DNA of 64,000 nucleotides from Neobacillus niacini. Its GTDB lineage: Bacteria > Bacillota > Bacilli > Bacillales > Cytobacillaceae. This document shows, in pieces, positions 62,840 to 64,000 of the stretch (within the stretch, counting starts at the first letter, position 1; each line of letters opens with the position of its first letter). The notes beneath the pieces are model-generated. The model was not told the origin of the DNA, made no database searches, and saw only the letters and a program-made list of their open reading frames with translations. Location of the stretch: positions 124,001 through 188,000 of the forward strand of contig NZ_JAMBOB010000001.1 in NCBI RefSeq assembly GCF_023715415.1. The letters are read 5' to 3'. A program made the position numbers and the translations under genes.

Positions 62840-64000
62840 TTATTTCACCTCTACTGTTTCTAATTCTTCCACCATTTCTCCGTTTAATGACCATGTTTTT
62901 GCATCAGTAATTCTCACCTTAACGATCTTACCAATTGCTGATTTAGGTGCAGCAAAATTAACTAGCTTGCTTTTAGAAGTATATCCTGCAAGTACTTCAG
63001 GATTATACTTGCTTTCCCCTTCGACAAGAACCTCGACAATTTGTCCTTTATATTTCTTCATTGCCTCAGCAGACATCTCGTTAACTAAAGCATTTAAACG
63101 CTGCAGGCGTTCCTTCTTTACCTCCATTGGGACATTATCCTGCATTTTCGCAGCAGGGGTACCCTCACGAGGAGAATAAATAAACGTATACGCTAGTTCG
63201 TAGCCCACTTCACGATATAAAGACATTGTTTCTTCAAATTGTTCATCTGTTTCATTTGGATAACCAACGATAATATCAGTGGTTAATGAAACGTTTGGAA
63301 TGGCTGCTTTAATTTTACTTACAAGCTCTAAGTATTGTTCTCTCGTATATTTACGAGCCATAATCTTTAGCACATCTGTAGAACCAGACTGCACAGGAAG
63401 ATGGATATGATCCATTAGGTTGCCGCCTTTTGCAAGAACTTCAATCAAACGGTCATCAAAATCACGTGGATGACTTGTCATAAAACGAATACGCGGAATA
63501 TCAATCTTCCGTAATTCATCCATAAGTTCACCAAGACCATATTTCACTCCCTCTAAATCTTTCCCATACGCATTTACATTTTGACCCAAGAGTGTAACCT
63601 CCTGATATCCTTGTGCGGCTAAATGGCGTACTTCTTGGATAATCTCTTCAGGACGACGGCTTCGCTCTTTACCACGTGTAAATGGAACAATACAATAGGT
63701 ACAAAATTTGTCGCAGCCGTACATAATGTTAACCCAAGCCTTTATATTTCCGCGTCTTACCTTTGGAAGGTTTTCAATAACGTCCCCTTCTTTTGACCAT
63801 ACTTCAACAACCATTTCTTTGGACATGTATGCTTCATGTAAAATATTTGGTAAACGGTGAATATTATGTGTGCCAAATATCATGTCAACCTGGTTATAAG
63901 TTTTTAGAATCTTATTAACAACGGATTCTTCCTGTGACATACATCCACAAACACCTATAAGTAAATCAGGCTTTTCCAACTTCAAATGCTTTAAATGGCC
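62840..64000 (-). CDS. miaB: tRNA methylthiotransferase MiaB (5' end off window)
   Basis: The frame stays open to 64000, giving the C-terminal ~386 residues. Visible parts are the end of the UPF0004 domain ([13 protein letters not shown]), the radical SAM cluster motif C-x-x-x-C-x-x-C in [13 protein letters not shown] with TRGKERSR, and a C-terminal TRAM domain (about the last 65 residues). MiaB adds a methylthio group to i6A37 of tRNAs reading UNN codons, using two iron-sulfur clusters. It is followed directly by ymcA, as in Bacillus subtilis. Confidence 0.96.
   Translation of the reverse strand, partial: GHLKHLKLEKPDLLIGVCGCMSQEESVVNKILKTYNQVDMIFGTHNIHRLPNILHEAYMSKEMVVEVWSKEGDVIENLPKVRRGNIKAWVNIMYGCDKFCTYCIVPFTRGKERSRRPEEIIQEVRHLAAQGYQEVTLLGQNVNAYGKDLEGVKYGLGELMDELRKIDIPRIRFMTSHPRDFDDRLIEVLAKGGNLMDHIHLPVQSGSTDVLKIMARKYTREQYLELVSKIKAAIPNVSLTTDIIVGYPNETDEQFEETMSLYREVGYELAYTFIYSPREGTPAAKMQDNVPMEVKKERLQRLNALVNEMSAEAMKKYKGQIVEVLVEGESKYNPEVLAGYTSKSKLVNFAAPKSAIGKIVKVRITDAKTWSLNGEMVEELETVEVK

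Noticed and set aside
1..64000. CRISPR array, insertion sequence, rRNA operon
   Set aside because: No regularly spaced repeats, transposase ORF or rRNA-like sequence was seen. The only tRNA material is the fragment at 612–653.

Overview
The window looks like the chromosome of a low-GC, spore-forming Bacillaceae (Bacillus/Neobacillus-like). The right end carries the Bacillus-type run miaB–ymcA(ricA)–cotE, Shine-Dalgarno sites are strong and AGGAGG-like, TTG and GTG starts are frequent, and CcpA cre boxes and U-tailed terminators are common. Names rest on motifs and on family knowledge recalled without database searches.

Left edge (1–1.3 kb): the N-terminus of a membrane sensor kinase, preceded and overlapped by an unlisted 45-codon ORF. 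Next come the 3' half of a tRNA-Arg(CCU) gene with a terminator (a probable att scar) and a lone MNT-type nucleotidyltransferase. 1.3–10.4 kb: lrgAB-type membrane proteins, a ROK regulator, and a glycoside-use locus (GH2 beta-galactosidase, SDR, GPH symporter, divergent AraC activator with a cre box between). 10.4–21.5 kb: a DHA2 and a Bcr/CflA drug exporter, an acetyltransferase, an ECF S-component divergent from a MocR/PdxR-like regulator, and a heterodimeric ABC exporter with its MarR repressor and two matching operators.

21.8–36.1 kb: an arabinoxylan-use locus made of GH43, a YesM/YesN two-component system, an LplABC-type sugar importer and GH51 arabinofuranosidase. A cre box precedes the importer. 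Beside it lie a decayed second GH51 copy, a polysaccharide deacetylase, a CAP-domain lipoprotein and two small proteins.

36.5–59.1 kb is the most unusual part: about 22 kb of one-directional genes that look like a dedicated catabolic island for a phenolic compound or an alicyclic precursor. It has two acyl-CoA-dehydrogenase-fold flavin monooxygenases, two extradiol (VOC) dioxygenases and two meta-cleavage C–C hydrolases. There is only one flavin reductase and one 2-oxopent-4-enoate-type hydratase. Around these sit three FAD_binding_2 flavoproteins, EtfBA, a truncated FAD synthetase, an SDR, a GlcG/DUF336 protein, an isocitrate-lyase-family lyase, a racemase-fold protein lacking both expected cysteines, an MFS carrier, a GntR regulator and a XylR_N–V4R–PucR regulator. 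The residue spacing in that last regulator matches the phenol/zinc pocket of MopR. Two sigma-A promoters with the same layout and a cre box just downstream drive the distal part. No acyl-pyruvate aldolase or acetaldehyde dehydrogenase is visible.

59.4–64 kb returns to core genes: serC, a YrzF-like kinase-fold protein, a small acidic protein, cotE, ymcA/ricA and a truncated miaB.
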